From Neobacillus pocheonensis (GTDB taxonomy: Bacteria > Bacillota > Bacilli > Bacillales > Cytobacillaceae), in the NCBI GenBank assembly GCA_023702235.1, contig JAMQCR010000001.1, positions 868,001-932,000 of the forward strand: DNA of 64,000 nt, written 5' to 3'. Within the stretch, counting starts at the first letter, position 1. The number at the start of each line of letters is the position of its first letter. Shown piece by piece: positions 19,697 to 28,711 of the stretch. The position numbers were made by a program, and so were the translations under genes. The notes beneath the pieces were generated by a model that searched no databases, was not told where the DNA came from, and worked only from the letters and a program-made list of their open reading frames with translations.

Positions 19697-19724
19697 AAAG
19701 GCTCCAATTGGAGTCTTTTTTTTG
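19697..19724 (+). terminator. Terminator after spoIVA
   Basis: AAAAGGCTCC and GGAGTCTTTT form a 10-bp stem with an AATT loop, followed by TTTT. Confidence 0.88.
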
Positions 19725-19815
19725 AGTCAGGACTGCATTTTCTAAGAAAACGAGAAGAATCTAATAGAATTTTGTCGAATCACAGAAAAGATTCCCATTA
19801 TTTCATGAAATATTC

Positions 19816-19844
19816 TTGATATGCTGATATGATTATGATAATCT
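19816..19844 (+). promoter_or_regulatory. Candidate sigma-A promoter for hbs
   Basis: TTGATA, a 17-base spacer and TAATCT lie about 210 bases upstream of the HU gene. The remaining AT-rich leader (19845-20054) could hold a second promoter; I see no riboswitch in it. Confidence 0.4.
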
Positions 19845-20054
19845 TTTAACAGAATTAAGTTATAGTGCTTAAAACCTTTATATTATAGGGTTTTTATAAA
19901 AAAAGTAGATTGAAGACTCCAAAGGTATTATTTATAGTTAATTTGCTAATAAAACCGCACTATGACGTATAGAAATTAGAAAAATTGTTTAGAAATGTAG
20001 ATAAGTATTCTTATTTACGAATCTTTGGAATTATTTTGGGAGGAGGTGAATGGC

Positions 20055-20327
20055 ATGAACAAGACAGAACTTATTAACGCAGTAGCTGAAGCTAGCGAGC
20101 TTTCAAAAAAAGACGCTACAAAAGCAGTTGATGCTGTTTTTGATGCGATTTTAGATGCTTTAAAAAATGGTGATAAAGTTCAACTTATTGGTTTTGGTAA
20201 CTTTGAAGTACGCGAGCGTGCAGCTCGTAAAGGTCGCAACCCTCAAACAGGTGAGGAAATTGAAATTGGAGCAAGCAAGGTTCCAGCTTTCAAACCAGGT
20301 AAGGCGCTTAAAGATGCAGTAAAATAA
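20055..20327 (+). CDS. hbs: HU-type DNA-binding protein HBsu
   Basis: The 90-residue nucleoid protein begins [16 protein letters not shown] and has the DNA-binding arm [19 protein letters not shown] (residues about 45-63). It bends DNA and is essential in B. subtilis. The ATG at 20055 is preceded by GGGAGGAGGTGA, an unusually strong ribosome site, in keeping with high expression. The open frame begins ten codons earlier at a TTG without a ribosome site. Confidence 0.96.
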   Translation: MNKTELINAVAEASELSKKDATKAVDAVFDAILDALKNGDKVQLIGFGNFEVRERAARKGRNPQTGEEIEIGASKVPAFKPGKALKDAVK

Positions 20328-20363
20328 TTACATAAATTTATTGCTTTAAGCGAATGCTTAGGC

Positions 20364-20397
20364 AAAAGGCAGTGGAAAAAACCATGGCCTTTTTTCT
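20364..20397 (+). terminator. Terminator after hbs
   Basis: AAAAGGC-A-GTGG pairs with CCAT-G-GCCTTTT with one mismatch and a G-U pair, loop AAAAAA, followed by a T run. Confidence 0.85.
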
Positions 20398-20482
20398 ATA
20401 TTTAGAGAATCGAGCCGGAAACAAAAGAAAGATTATCCTTAATTCAGGAATCTAATCTGCATTATCCATTTATCTTTGAATT

Positions 20483-20512
20483 TTGCTTGTTTTGAAAGGG
20501 TTGTGCTAATAT
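20483..20512 (+). promoter_or_regulatory. Candidate promoter for folE-mtrB
   Basis: TTGCTT, an 18-base spacer and TAATAT lie about 45 bases upstream of folE. Confidence 0.4.
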
Positions 20513-20558
20513 GTATTTGTCATATATACTTGACTGATATATATTAGGAGGAATCATC

Positions 20559-21124
20559 ATGTCAGAAGTGAACCGTGCCCAAATCGAAGAGGCGGTACGT
20601 CTAATATTAGAAGCAATCGGAGAAGACCCAAATCGTGAAGGTCTGTTGGATACCCCTAAACGCGTCGCAAAAATGTATGAGGAAGTTTTTAGTGGTTTAA
20701 ACGAGGATCCAAAACAACATTTTGAGACAATTTTTAGTGAAGATTACGAAGAATTAGTTTTAGTTAAAGATATCCCATTTTATTCTATGTGTGAGCATCA
20801 CCTTGTACCTTTTTTTGGAAAGGCGCATGTTGCCTATATACCAAGAAACGGCAAGTGACCGGGTTGAGTAAATTAGCTAGAGCTGTAGAGGCTGTGGCCA
20901 AAAGACCTCAGCTCCAAGAAAGAATTACATCCACGATTGCTGAAAGCATGATGGAAAAACTAGAGCCCCATGGTGTAATGGTTGTAGTTGAAGCTGAACA
21001 TATGTGTATGACAATGCGTGGTGTGAAAAAACCCGGATCAAAAACAGTGACAACTGCTGTTCGTGGCACTCTAGCCAATGATGTTATTGCTCGTTCAGAA
21101 ATCCTTTCCTTGATTAAGAATTAA
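20559..21124 (+). CDS. folE: GTP cyclohydrolase I FolE (MtrA) (one-base deletion)
   Basis: FolE converts GTP to dihydroneopterin triphosphate, the first step of folate synthesis. The ATG follows AGGAGG. Zinc and active-site residues are in [10 protein letters not shown] (near 77) and [10 protein letters not shown] (near 147). The frame stops at about 20858 (NGK-stop) where one A is missing (AAGTGACC for AAAGTGACC); with it the text reads [15 protein letters not shown] and runs to 21124, giving 188 residues, the normal length. It pairs with mtrB as in B. subtilis mtrAB. Confidence 0.92.
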
Positions 21125-21169
21125 TTATTCTTCATCGTTTAATTTTATTAGAATTTTTGGGGTGATAAA

Positions 21170-21406
21170 ATGGAAAAGCGCCAATCACAAAATAGTGATT
21201 ACGTGGTCATAAAAGCAGTTGACGATGGTGTCAGCGTCATTGGGCTAACCAGGGGAACCGATACAAGATTTCATCATTCTGAAAAGCTTGATAAAGGGGA
21301 AATCTTGATTGCCCAATTTACCGAACATACTTCGGCTATTAAAATTAGAGGAAATGCGAAGGTTTTAACGTGCTTAGGTGAAATTGAAAGTGAAATGAAA
21401 AAATAA
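21170..21406 (+). CDS. mtrB: trp RNA-binding attenuation protein TRAP (MtrB)
   Basis: TRAP is an 11-subunit ring that binds tryptophan and then (G/U)AG repeats in leader RNA to attenuate trp genes. The 78-residue subunit has the family sequence [19 protein letters not shown] and [22 protein letters not shown], which form the tryptophan pocket, and KIRGNAKV, part of the RNA-binding face. It follows folE by 45 bases. No trp structural gene and no run of triplet repeats that I recognise occurs in this window, so its target must be elsewhere. Confidence 0.94.
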   Translation: MEKRQSQNSDYVVIKAVDDGVSVIGLTRGTDTRFHHSEKLDKGEILIAQFTEHTSAIKIRGNAKVLTCLGEIESEMKK

Positions 21407-21482
21407 TAAAGGGATCATTAAGAAATGCATTGCTAAATGAAACTTTTATATTCTTTATTCCCTAACAATGGAAATGTATTAA

Positions 21483-21524
21483 TTTTGTGAAATTCTGCCC
21501 ACAAAATGGCTTTTATGATATAAT
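21483..21524 (+). promoter_or_regulatory. Extended -10 promoter with adjacent inverted repeat upstream of hepS
   Basis: TGATATAAT at 21516-21524 is an extended -10 box. In its -35 region TTTTGTG (21483-21489) and CACAAAA (21500-21506) form a perfect 7-bp inverted repeat separated by ten bases, in a position for an operator. The leader to hepS would be about 150 bases, without a recognised structure. Confidence 0.45.
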
Positions 21525-21681
21525 GGTGACTGCATTGCTTGGAAATATAGACTTGAATCTCTAATTTTCTATTTTTTCTTGTCGCGGATTTTACTTCTTT
21601 GTTAGGAAATAAGATATACATAATGAATAAAGAAAGTAATACATAAAGAAATATTATTTCGGGGAAGCAAGGGTGATTAAA

Positions 21682-22494
21682 TTGCAAGACATTCGGCAGA
21701 AATTTATTGATATTAAGGGGCAAGTCGAACGAAGGGTTAATGACCCGTATTTGCTCAAATATATTGAAACCCCCATAATTGATGAAGACAAACTTATTAT
21801 CCTTGTTTCAATTATGGATCGACTCGAATTGTCTTACAGTAAAATGCAGAATTTTGCTTTAGCAGCGATGCTCATTCAAATTGCTCTTGATACCCATGAA
21901 CATGTATCAAATTCATCTGAGAATGAAAAGAGGCGTCAATTAACGGTCTTGTCTGGTGATTATTTTAGTGGTTTGTATTATAAGCTTCTAGCTGATTCCG
22001 AAGATCACTTAATGATTAGGGCTCTTTCTAAAGGCGTTAAAGAGGTTAATGTGCATAAGGTAGCGGTCTATCAAAAGGAATGCGACGGAATAGAAAAGCT
22101 GATGACGAGTATTAAAATGATTGAAAGTTCATTACTGCTAAACGTATCGGAGTATTTTAAAGTGGACTTATGGAATGAATTCATCTCACATCTTTTACTT
22201 TTTAAACGCTTGCTTTATGAAAAAAGTCAGTTTATCCATACCGAAAGCTCTATCTTCTTCGATGCTTTAAGAAAAATTGTATTTCCAAAAAATGATATAA
22301 AAGTAAAAAACGTCTCAACCGAACAGCAAGGATATTTGTTAATGATTTGTGATCGCTATATTGAATTTTCTAAGCAATTCATTGAAACAGGCATCAATCA
22401 GATTCCTTATTTAAATGAATTGCTCGAGTTGAGAATTACTTCAATTTTAAATCAACATCAGCCAATCGCAAAAACATTTGTGGAAGAAGGGTAA
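21682..22494 (+). CDS. hepS: Heptaprenyl diphosphate synthase component 1 HepS
   Basis: HepS is the small, divergent subunit that works with HepT to set the C35 chain length for menaquinone. The 270-residue protein has IDEDKLIILVSIMD-like sequence, AAMLIQIALDTHEHV and RQLTVLSGDYFSGLYYKLL, typical of the family, and no DDxxD motifs, as expected. The TTG at 21682 gives (M)QDIRQKF and has AAGGGTGA six bases upstream; a GTG nine bases earlier is possible. It leads the hepS-menG-hepT operon. Confidence 0.9.
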   Translation: MQDIRQKFIDIKGQVERRVNDPYLLKYIETPIIDEDKLIILVSIMDRLELSYSKMQNFALAAMLIQIALDTHEHVSNSSENEKRRQLTVLSGDYFSGLYYKLLADSEDHLMIRALSKGVKEVNVHKVAVYQKECDGIEKLMTSIKMIESSLLLNVSEYFKVDLWNEFISHLLLFKRLLYEKSQFIHTESSIFFDALRKIVFPKNDIKVKNVSTEQQGYLLMICDRYIEFSKQFIETGINQIPYLNELLELRITSILNQHQPIAKTFVEEG

Positions 22495-22497
22495 AAA

Positions 22498-23202
22498 ATG
22501 CAGCAATCGAAAGAACAGCGAGTTCATAATGTATTTGAAAAAATATCCGATAACTACGATAAAATGAACTCTGTTATCAGTTTTCAACAACACATCAAAT
22601 GGCGAACAGACACTATGAAAAGAATGAATGTACAGCCTGGTTCAAAAGCGCTTGATGTTTGTTGTGGTACAGCTGATTGGACGATTGCATTAGCTGAAGC
22701 CGTTGGTCCTACCGGTCAAGTTACCGGATTGGACTTTAGCCAAAACATGCTTAATGTTGGGATTGAAAAGGTCAAGAAACTTGGTTTAAATCAGGTGAAA
22801 TTGATCCACGGTAATGCGATGGAGCTCCCTTTTCCAGATAATAGTTTTGATTATATAACAATTGGGTTTGGTTTAAGAAATGTACCTGATTACCTACAAG
22901 TATTAAAAGAAATGCATCGGGTAGTAAAACCGGGTGGGATTGCAGTCTGTCTAGAAACTTCTCAGCCTACTTTAATCGGTTACAAACAGCTTTATTATTT
23001 CTATTTTCGCTATATTATGCCAATGTTTGGTAAATTACTTGCTAAAAGCTATAAAGAGTACTCTTGGCTTCAGGAATCAGCGCGTGATTTTCCAGGAATT
23101 AAAGAATTAGCACTTATTTTTGAGAATGCAGGCTTTAAAGATGTCAAATATAAACCGTATAGTGGTGGTGCAGCTGCCGTTCATATAGGTTATAAGAAAT
23201 AA
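22498..23202 (+). CDS. menG: Demethylmenaquinone methyltransferase MenG
   Basis: MenG transfers a methyl group from SAM to demethylmenaquinone in the last step of menaquinone synthesis. The 234-residue class I methyltransferase has [18 protein letters not shown] (SAM motif I, near 45-62), [22 protein letters not shown] and GFGLRNVPD. It starts three bases after hepS with AGAAGGG upstream and lies between the two heptaprenyl synthase genes, as in B. subtilis. Confidence 0.95.
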   Translation: MQQSKEQRVHNVFEKISDNYDKMNSVISFQQHIKWRTDTMKRMNVQPGSKALDVCCGTADWTIALAEAVGPTGQVTGLDFSQNMLNVGIEKVKKLGLNQVKLIHGNAMELPFPDNSFDYITIGFGLRNVPDYLQVLKEMHRVVKPGGIAVCLETSQPTLIGYKQLYYFYFRYIMPMFGKLLAKSYKEYSWLQESARDFPGIKELALIFENAGFKDVKYKPYSGGAAAVHIGYKK

Positions 23203-23243
23203 TTGAATTACTGTAGACAGGATGAAAAGCTGGGTGAATACAA

Positions 23244-24206
23244 ATGAAATTAAAAATGATGTATTCATTTTTGAATTCGGATATTAACATAATAGAAAAA
23301 AAGCTAGAAGAGACCATTCAAGCAGAGTCTCTTCTTTTAAAACAAGCTTCTTTACATACATTGCAAGCCGGAGGAAAACGAATTCGTCCTATTTTTGTTT
23401 TGCTTGCTGGCAAATTTGGTCAATATGATATTGATAGGATGAAAAACGTAGCGGTAGCCCTCGAGCTAATTCATATGGCATCGCTTGTTCACGATGATGT
23501 GATCGACGATGCAGAGCTTCGGAGAGGTCAGCCGACAGTAAAAGCGAAATGGGATAATCAGATTGCCATGTATACTGGCGACTTTATTTTTGCCTTATCA
23601 CTTGAATTGATGACTAATATTGATAAACCTGCTGCCCATAAAATATTAGCCCATACGATGGTAGAAGTAACAGTGGGGGAAATTGAGCAAATAAAAGACA
23701 AATACCGTTTTGATCAAAATCTTCGAGATTATCTCCGTAGAATTAAAAGGAAAACTGCCTTGTTAATTGCGGCAAGCTGTCAGTTAGGAGCAATAGCCGC
23801 TGATGTAGAAGAGTCCATCCATAAAAAACTTTATCGTTTTGGTTATTACGTTGGAATGTCTTACCAAATTACTGATGATATTTTAGACTTTACTTCTACG
23901 GAAGAGGAGCTAGGAAAACCAGCAGGAAGTGACCTTCACCAGGGAAATATTACTGCTCCTGCACTTTTTGCGATGGAAAATGCCGGAATTCGATGTGAAA
24001 TTGAAAAGGTTAGCGAATATATGGAGTACGGAAAAATAGAAAGAATCATTTCTTTAATTAAACAGTCTGGTGCAATTGAAAAATCGATTTCATTGAGCGA
24101 TCGTTATCTTGATAAAGCGTTACAAGTATTGGAAGAGCTTCCTTCGAATAAAGCAAAAAAAACGCTTCGCGATATTGCTAAATTCATTGGGCGACGAAAA
24201 TTCTAA
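23244..24206 (+). CDS. hepT: Heptaprenyl diphosphate synthase component 2 HepT
   Basis: HepT is the catalytic prenyltransferase subunit. The 320-residue protein has GGKRIRP (near 47), the first aspartate-rich motif HDDVIDDAELRRGQPT (near 84), the second QITDDILDF (near 208), and GKPAGSDLHQGNITAPAL. With HepS it adds four IPP units to farnesyl diphosphate. The IPP isomerase Fni and MenG are also in this window. Confidence 0.94.
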   Translation: MKLKMMYSFLNSDINIIEKKLEETIQAESLLLKQASLHTLQAGGKRIRPIFVLLAGKFGQYDIDRMKNVAVALELIHMASLVHDDVIDDAELRRGQPTVKAKWDNQIAMYTGDFIFALSLELMTNIDKPAAHKILAHTMVEVTVGEIEQIKDKYRFDQNLRDYLRRIKRKTALLIAASCQLGAIAADVEESIHKKLYRFGYYVGMSYQITDDILDFTSTEEELGKPAGSDLHQGNITAPALFAMENAGIRCEIEKVSEYMEYGKIERIISLIKQSGAIEKSISLSDRYLDKALQVLEELPSNKAKKTLRDIAKFIGRRKF

Positions 24207-24250
24207 AACAACAGCTTGCGAAATATTCAAAACAATGTTAATATTTTCAT

Positions 24251-24271
24251 GGATTGCCCTCAAGGCAATCC
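24251..24271 (+). promoter_or_regulatory. Short perfect hairpin in the ndk leader
   Basis: GGATTGCC and GGCAATCC form an 8-bp perfect stem with a CTCAA loop, 29 bases before the ndk ATG. No T run follows, so it is unlikely to be a terminator; it could affect RNA stability or translation. Confidence 0.45.
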
Positions 24272-24299
24272 TATACATAATGATTTAGGAGTGGAATGC

Positions 24300-24746
24300 A
24301 TGGAAAAAACATATTTGATGGTGAAACCTGATGGTGTACAACGTAGCTTAATAGGGGAAATTGTTGCACGATTTGAAAGAAAGGGCTTCCAATTGGTTGG
24401 AGCGAAGTTGATGAGTATCCCAAGAGAACTTGCTGAGGAACATTATGGTGAACACAAAGAACGTCCTTTCTTTGGTGAATTGGTTGATTTCATAACATCT
24501 GGTCCTGTTTTTGCAATGGTATGGCAAGGTGAAAATGTTATTGCAACTGCAAGACAAATGATGGGTGCTACAAATCCAAAGGATGCGGCACCAGGTACGA
24601 TTCGTGGTGATTTCGGAATAACAGTTGGTAAGAATATTATTCACGGATCTGATTCATCTGTAAGTGCAGAGCGTGAAATTGGATTATTCTTTAAAGAGGC
24701 TAAGTTGGTTGAGTTTTCAAAGCTCGTAAACGAATGGATCTATTAA
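24300..24746 (+). CDS. ndk: Nucleoside-diphosphate kinase Ndk
   Basis: Ndk moves the gamma phosphate from ATP to other nucleoside diphosphates through a phosphohistidine. The 148-residue protein starts [15 protein letters not shown] and has the active site NIIHGSDS (His near 115). The ATG at 24300 follows TTAGGAGTGG; the open frame extends 28 codons upstream without support. In B. subtilis cheR follows ndk; here a terminator and then aroC follow. Confidence 0.95.
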   Translation: MEKTYLMVKPDGVQRSLIGEIVARFERKGFQLVGAKLMSIPRELAEEHYGEHKERPFFGELVDFITSGPVFAMVWQGENVIATARQMMGATNPKDAAPGTIRGDFGITVGKNIIHGSDSSVSAEREIGLFFKEAKLVEFSKLVNEWIY

Positions 24747-24756
24747 TTAAAATTTG

Positions 24757-24792
24757 GAAGCACCCGTATCGTTATTATACGGGTGCTTTTTG
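24757..24792 (+). terminator. Terminator after ndk
   Basis: AAGCACCCGTAT and ATACGGGTGCTT form a 12-bp stem with a CGTTAT-type loop and a T run. Confidence 0.9.
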
Positions 24793-24808
24793 TATGCGCA
24801 TACAAAAA
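24787..24808. repeat. 22-bp perfect palindrome between ndk and aroC
   Basis: TTTTTGTATGC is followed directly by GCATACAAAAA. It abuts the ndk terminator and lies about 95 bases before aroC, so it may be an operator or an accident of the terminator T tract. Confidence 0.5.
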
Positions 24809-24904
24809 TTAACGCTATTTTCCGAATAGTTTATACTAGGTTTATTAGGCTGTATATGTTATATTGGAAAGAAATCCTTTAATGAGTTGAAGGGGGAAAG
24901 AGCA

Positions 24905-26082
24905 ATGGGAATGAGGTACTTAACTGCAGGAGAATCCCATGGACCACAATTAACCACAATCTTGGAAGGTTTACCAGCAGGTATGCCATTATTATCTGAA
25001 GATATAAATGAGGAACTTGCGAGGCGTCAAAAAGGTTATGGTCGTGGGCGGAGGATGCAAATTGAAAAAGACACAGTAGAAATTGTTTCTGGTGTCCGAC
25101 ACGGGCAAACTTTAGGTTCTCCAATTGCCCTAGTCGTAAAAAACAACGACTGGAAGCATTGGACAAATATTATGGGAGCAGATCCTTTATTAGAAGGCAA
25201 GAAGATGAGATTAAACGTAAGATAACCCGTGCACGTCCTGGTCATGCTGATTTAAATGGAGCAATTAAATATGGCCACCGGGATATGAGAAATGTTCTTG
25301 AGCGCTCTTCCGCACGTGAAACAACCGTGAGAGTTGCAGCTGGTGCAGTTGCTAAAAAACTTTTATCACTAGTAGGAATAAACATTGTTTCGCATGTCGT
25401 TGAAATAGGTGGAATTAAAGCTAAGGTAGACAGTTCCCTATCTATTGAGACATTAAAGGAACGTACAGAAGCTTCACCGGTTCGTGTGGCAGACCCAACT
25501 ATAGAACAAGCAATGATGGATGCTATCGACGATGCAAAGAAAAACGGTGACTCTATTGGTGGAGTGGTTGAAGTTATAGCAACAGGTATGCCTGCTGGAG
25601 TCGGTAGTTATGTTCATTTTGATCGAAAATTAGATGCCAAATTAGCAGGAGCTATTGTAAGTATAAATGCATTTAAAGGAGTAGAATTCGGTATTGGCTT
25701 CGAAGCAGCAAGAAAACCAGGCAGCGAAGTCCATGATGAAATCGCTTGGGAACAAGAAAAAGGATACTACCGTAAAACAAATCGTCTTGGAGGTTTTGAG
25801 GGAGGAATGACAACTGGCATGCCGATTATTGTCCGCGGCGTAATGAAGCCAATTCCAACCTTGTATAAACCATTAATGAGCGTCGATATAGAAACAAAAG
25901 AACCATTTGCAGCAAGCATCGAGCGTTCAGATAGCTGTGCAGTCCCAGCGGCGGCGGTTGTGGCAGAAAATGTTGTTGCATGGGAATTAGCGACTGCCCT
26001 TATTGAACAATTTTACAGTGATCGGTTTGAAACCTTCCTAGAGGAAATTACAAGGCAACGGAAATTTGCGAGGGAATTTTAA
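24905..26082 (+). CDS. aroC: Chorismate synthase AroC (AroF) (one-base deletion)
   Basis: AroC makes chorismate from EPSP using reduced FMN. The start ATG at 24905 ([14 protein letters not shown]) follows GGGGGAA; an ATG two codons later is the alternative. Motifs: [50 protein letters not shown] and [15 protein letters not shown]. The frame breaks near 25200, where GAAGGCAAGAAG lacks a C (GAAGGCCAAGAAG gives [10 protein letters not shown]). Corrected length is about 392 residues. It heads the aromatic supraoperon and its stop overlaps the aroB ATG by one base. Confidence 0.92.
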
Positions 26083-27150
26083 TGGAAACGATCCATATTC
26101 ATACGGAGTCCAAAAATTATGATGTATTCTTGGGCGAAGGTGTACTAAGAACAGTTCATCCATTTTTAGCTAATCATTTTAAGGATCTAACAAAAATATT
26201 AATTATAACAGATGAAACAGTTGCTAAAATTCATCTTGACACCTTATTATCCTGTTTACCTGATTATAAACCGGTTGTTTTTACGGCTCCGGGGGAGAAA
26301 AAGCAAAAACCTTTGAGGTTTATTATGATGCTTTATCTACTGCCTTGGAGAACCGTCTTGACCGCAAATCTGTTATTCTTTCGTTTGGCGGCGGGGCTGT
26401 AGGTGATTTATCAGGCTTTGTTGCAGCAACGTTCATGAGAGGCATTCCCTTTATTCAAATTCCAACGACGATTCTTTCCCATGATAGTGCCGTTGGGGGA
26501 AGGTGGCGATAAATCACCCTTTAGGAAAAAATATGATTGGTGCGTTCCATCAGCCTGAAGCAGTGTTTTACGATATAACTCTCCTAAACACGCTACCAAT
26601 ACAAGAATTACGCTCAGGGTTTGCTGAGGTTATTAAACATGGACTTATTTATGATCCTGATTTCTTTGCCTGGCTTCAAAATAATGTTTACGATTTGAAT
26701 GCATTAACAATCGAACAACTAACCTATTCATTATCGAAGGGCATTAAGATAAAAAGAGAATTTGTTTCCCAGGATGAAAAAGAAACAGGAATCCGTGCTT
26801 ATTTAAATTTTGGTCATACCCTTGGACATGCGATTGAATCGGCAATGGGATATGGAAATTTTACCCATGGGGAATCCGTTTTAATAGGTATGATTTTTGC
26901 ATTGAAATTAAGCAATGAACTAATGGGACTTTCTTTTAATATAATAGATTTTACGAATTGGGTTACTACACTTGGTTATGAAACTAGAATCCCGGCTAAT
27001 CTTTCGAATGAATTGCTCATTAGTAAAATGAGGCAGGATAAAAAGTCAATAGGAGATTCTATTCGATTTGTCTTACTTGAACAATTGGGAAAACCAAAGC
27101 TTCAAGGGATTTCTGATGATGTAATATTAAAACAACTAAAAAGTTTTTAA
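26082..27150 (+). CDS. aroB: 3-dehydroquinate synthase AroB (two one-base deletions)
   Basis: AroB cyclises DAHP to 3-dehydroquinate with NAD and zinc. Three frames must be joined: 26082 to about 26291; then, after a missing G in the GGGGG run, [46 protein letters not shown]; then, after a missing A near 26503 (GGAAGGTGG for GGAAAGGTGG), [18 protein letters not shown] to the end with the zinc ligand HTLGHAIE. The corrected length is about 356 residues, as expected. Two homopolymer deletions in one conserved gene fit base-calling error better than decay. Confidence 0.9.
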
Positions 27151-27167
27151 AGATAGGGGGGTTTTTC

Positions 27168-27542
27168 ATGATCAGAGGGGTAAGGGGAGCAACCACAGTT
27201 GGCGAGAATTCTGAAGAAGAAATTTTATCTGCCACTGAAGAGCTTGTGGCGAAAATGATTGAAGAAAATCATATTTTGCCGGATTCAGTCGCATCTGTTT
27301 TCATTTCAACGACTGAAGATATAAGTGCCACATTCCCTGCAAAGGTATTGCGTAAATTTGAGGGGTGGACGTATGTTCCTGTCATGTGTATGCGAGAAAT
27401 GCAGGTTCCTAATTCTTTAAAACTTTGTATCAGAATTATGATTCATATGAATTCAGGAAAATCTCAGGAAGAAATTTTTCATGTGTATTTAAGAGGCGCA
27501 AAAGTTTTAAGGCCAGATTTAGAAAATGAAAAAGTCATTTAA
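27168..27542 (+). CDS. aroH: Chorismate mutase AroH
   Basis: AroH converts chorismate to prephenate. The 124-residue protein of the trimeric AroH fold starts MIRGVRGATTVGENSEEE, with the active-site Arg7, and has FISTTEDISATFPAK and PVMCMREMQVP, with the second arginine, and RGAKVLRPDL. The ATG follows GGGGGG. In B. subtilis the trpEDCFBA block follows aroH; here hisC begins 45 bases later. Confidence 0.94.
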   Translation: MIRGVRGATTVGENSEEEILSATEELVAKMIEENHILPDSVASVFISTTEDISATFPAKVLRKFEGWTYVPVMCMREMQVPNSLKLCIRIMIHMNSGKSQEEIFHVYLRGAKVLRPDLENEKVI

Positions 27543-27587
27543 GAAAATCTAAGGATATTTTATTATGTTGCTGATGGGGTGTATAAC

Positions 27588-28700
27588 ATGAGGTGGAAAG
27601 AACAGTTATTAACACTGACTCCTTATCAACCAGGAAAATCAATTGAGTCAGTCAAAAAACAATATAACCTTGATAAAATTGTGAAACTTGCATCAAATGA
27701 AAATCCTTTTGGTTGCTCAGGTAAGGCACTTTCAGCCCTCCAACTGAATAACCAAAGTATGCCCATTTATCCTGATGGGTACGCCACCAATTTGAGGGAT
27801 TCATTAGCTGAATTTTTGCAAGTGGAATCTGAAGAACTTATATTTGGAAATGGCTCTGATAATCTTATTCAAATTATTTCCAGATCTCTTCTTCACCCAG
27901 GTGCCAGCACGGTAATGGCGGCCCCTACTTTTTCACAATACAAACATAATGCAGTAATTGAAGGGGCGATTATTAAGGAAGTTCCATTAAAAAACGGAGA
28001 ACATGATTTGGATGAAATGCAGAAGGCTATAGATGAGTTGACAAATGTCGTTTGGCTATGTAGTCCGAATAATCCTACTGGTACATATATTCCAGAAAAA
28101 CACTTGATTGCGTTTCTTGAAAAAGTCCCTCCGCATATTCTTGTCGTCCTTGATGAAGCTTATTTTGAATATGTAGTGGCAGATGATTACTACGAATCCA
28201 TTAGCTTAACACGGAAATTTCCGAATTTGATTGTATTGAGAACCTTCTCCAAAATATATGGTCTTGCATCATTAAGAGTAGGATACGGGGTTGCAAATCC
28301 AGCGATAATCAAAGCACTTGAACCTGCTAGAGAACCATTTAATGTCAACTCATTTGGTCAATCAGCGGTTATTGCAGCTATAGAGGATCAAGAGTTTGTC
28401 CAAGATTGTAAAGAGAAAAACCGAGAAGGGCTTGAGTTGTTTTATCAGTTTTGCGAACAACATCAACTCGAGTTTTATCCTTCACAAACAAATTTTATCT
28501 TAATTGATTTCAAGGTAGATGGGGACAAGGTATTTCAATATTTACTTGAAAGAGGTTATATCGTTCGTTCAGGAAAAGCCCTAGGGTTTCCTACATCAGT
28601 AAGGTTTACAGTGGGTTCAGCTGAACAAAATGAGGGAGTATTAAAAGTATTAAGTGAGTTTCTTGCTAGCAACAAACAAGAGCAGCTCAATGGAAAATAG
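27588..28700 (+). CDS. hisC: Histidinol-phosphate / aromatic aminotransferase HisC
   Basis: This PLP-dependent class I/II aminotransferase acts in histidine synthesis and, in Bacillus, also in tyrosine and phenylalanine synthesis, which explains its place among aromatic genes. The 370-residue protein has KLASNENPFG, FGNGSDNLIQ, SPNNPTGTY, LDEAYFEY and the PLP lysine in RTFSKIYGLASLRVGY. The ATG at 27588 is preferred over one three codons earlier because GGGGTG precedes it by seven bases. Confidence 0.92.
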   Translation: MRWKEQLLTLTPYQPGKSIESVKKQYNLDKIVKLASNENPFGCSGKALSALQLNNQSMPIYPDGYATNLRDSLAEFLQVESEELIFGNGSDNLIQIISRSLLHPGASTVMAAPTFSQYKHNAVIEGAIIKEVPLKNGEHDLDEMQKAIDELTNVVWLCSPNNPTGTYIPEKHLIAFLEKVPPHILVVLDEAYFEYVVADDYYESISLTRKFPNLIVLRTFSKIYGLASLRVGYGVANPAIIKALEPAREPFNVNSFGQSAVIAAIEDQEFVQDCKEKNREGLELFYQFCEQHQLEFYPSQTNFILIDFKVDGDKVFQYLLERGYIVRSGKALGFPTSVRFTVGSAEQNEGVLKVLSEFLASNKQEQLNGK

Positions 28701-28711
28701 GGGGAGTTTCA

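Noticed and set aside
21407..21681. TRAP-binding triplet repeats or a riboswitch in the hepS leader
   Set aside because: No series of (G/U)AG triplets at regular spacing and no terminator-antiterminator pair is visible.
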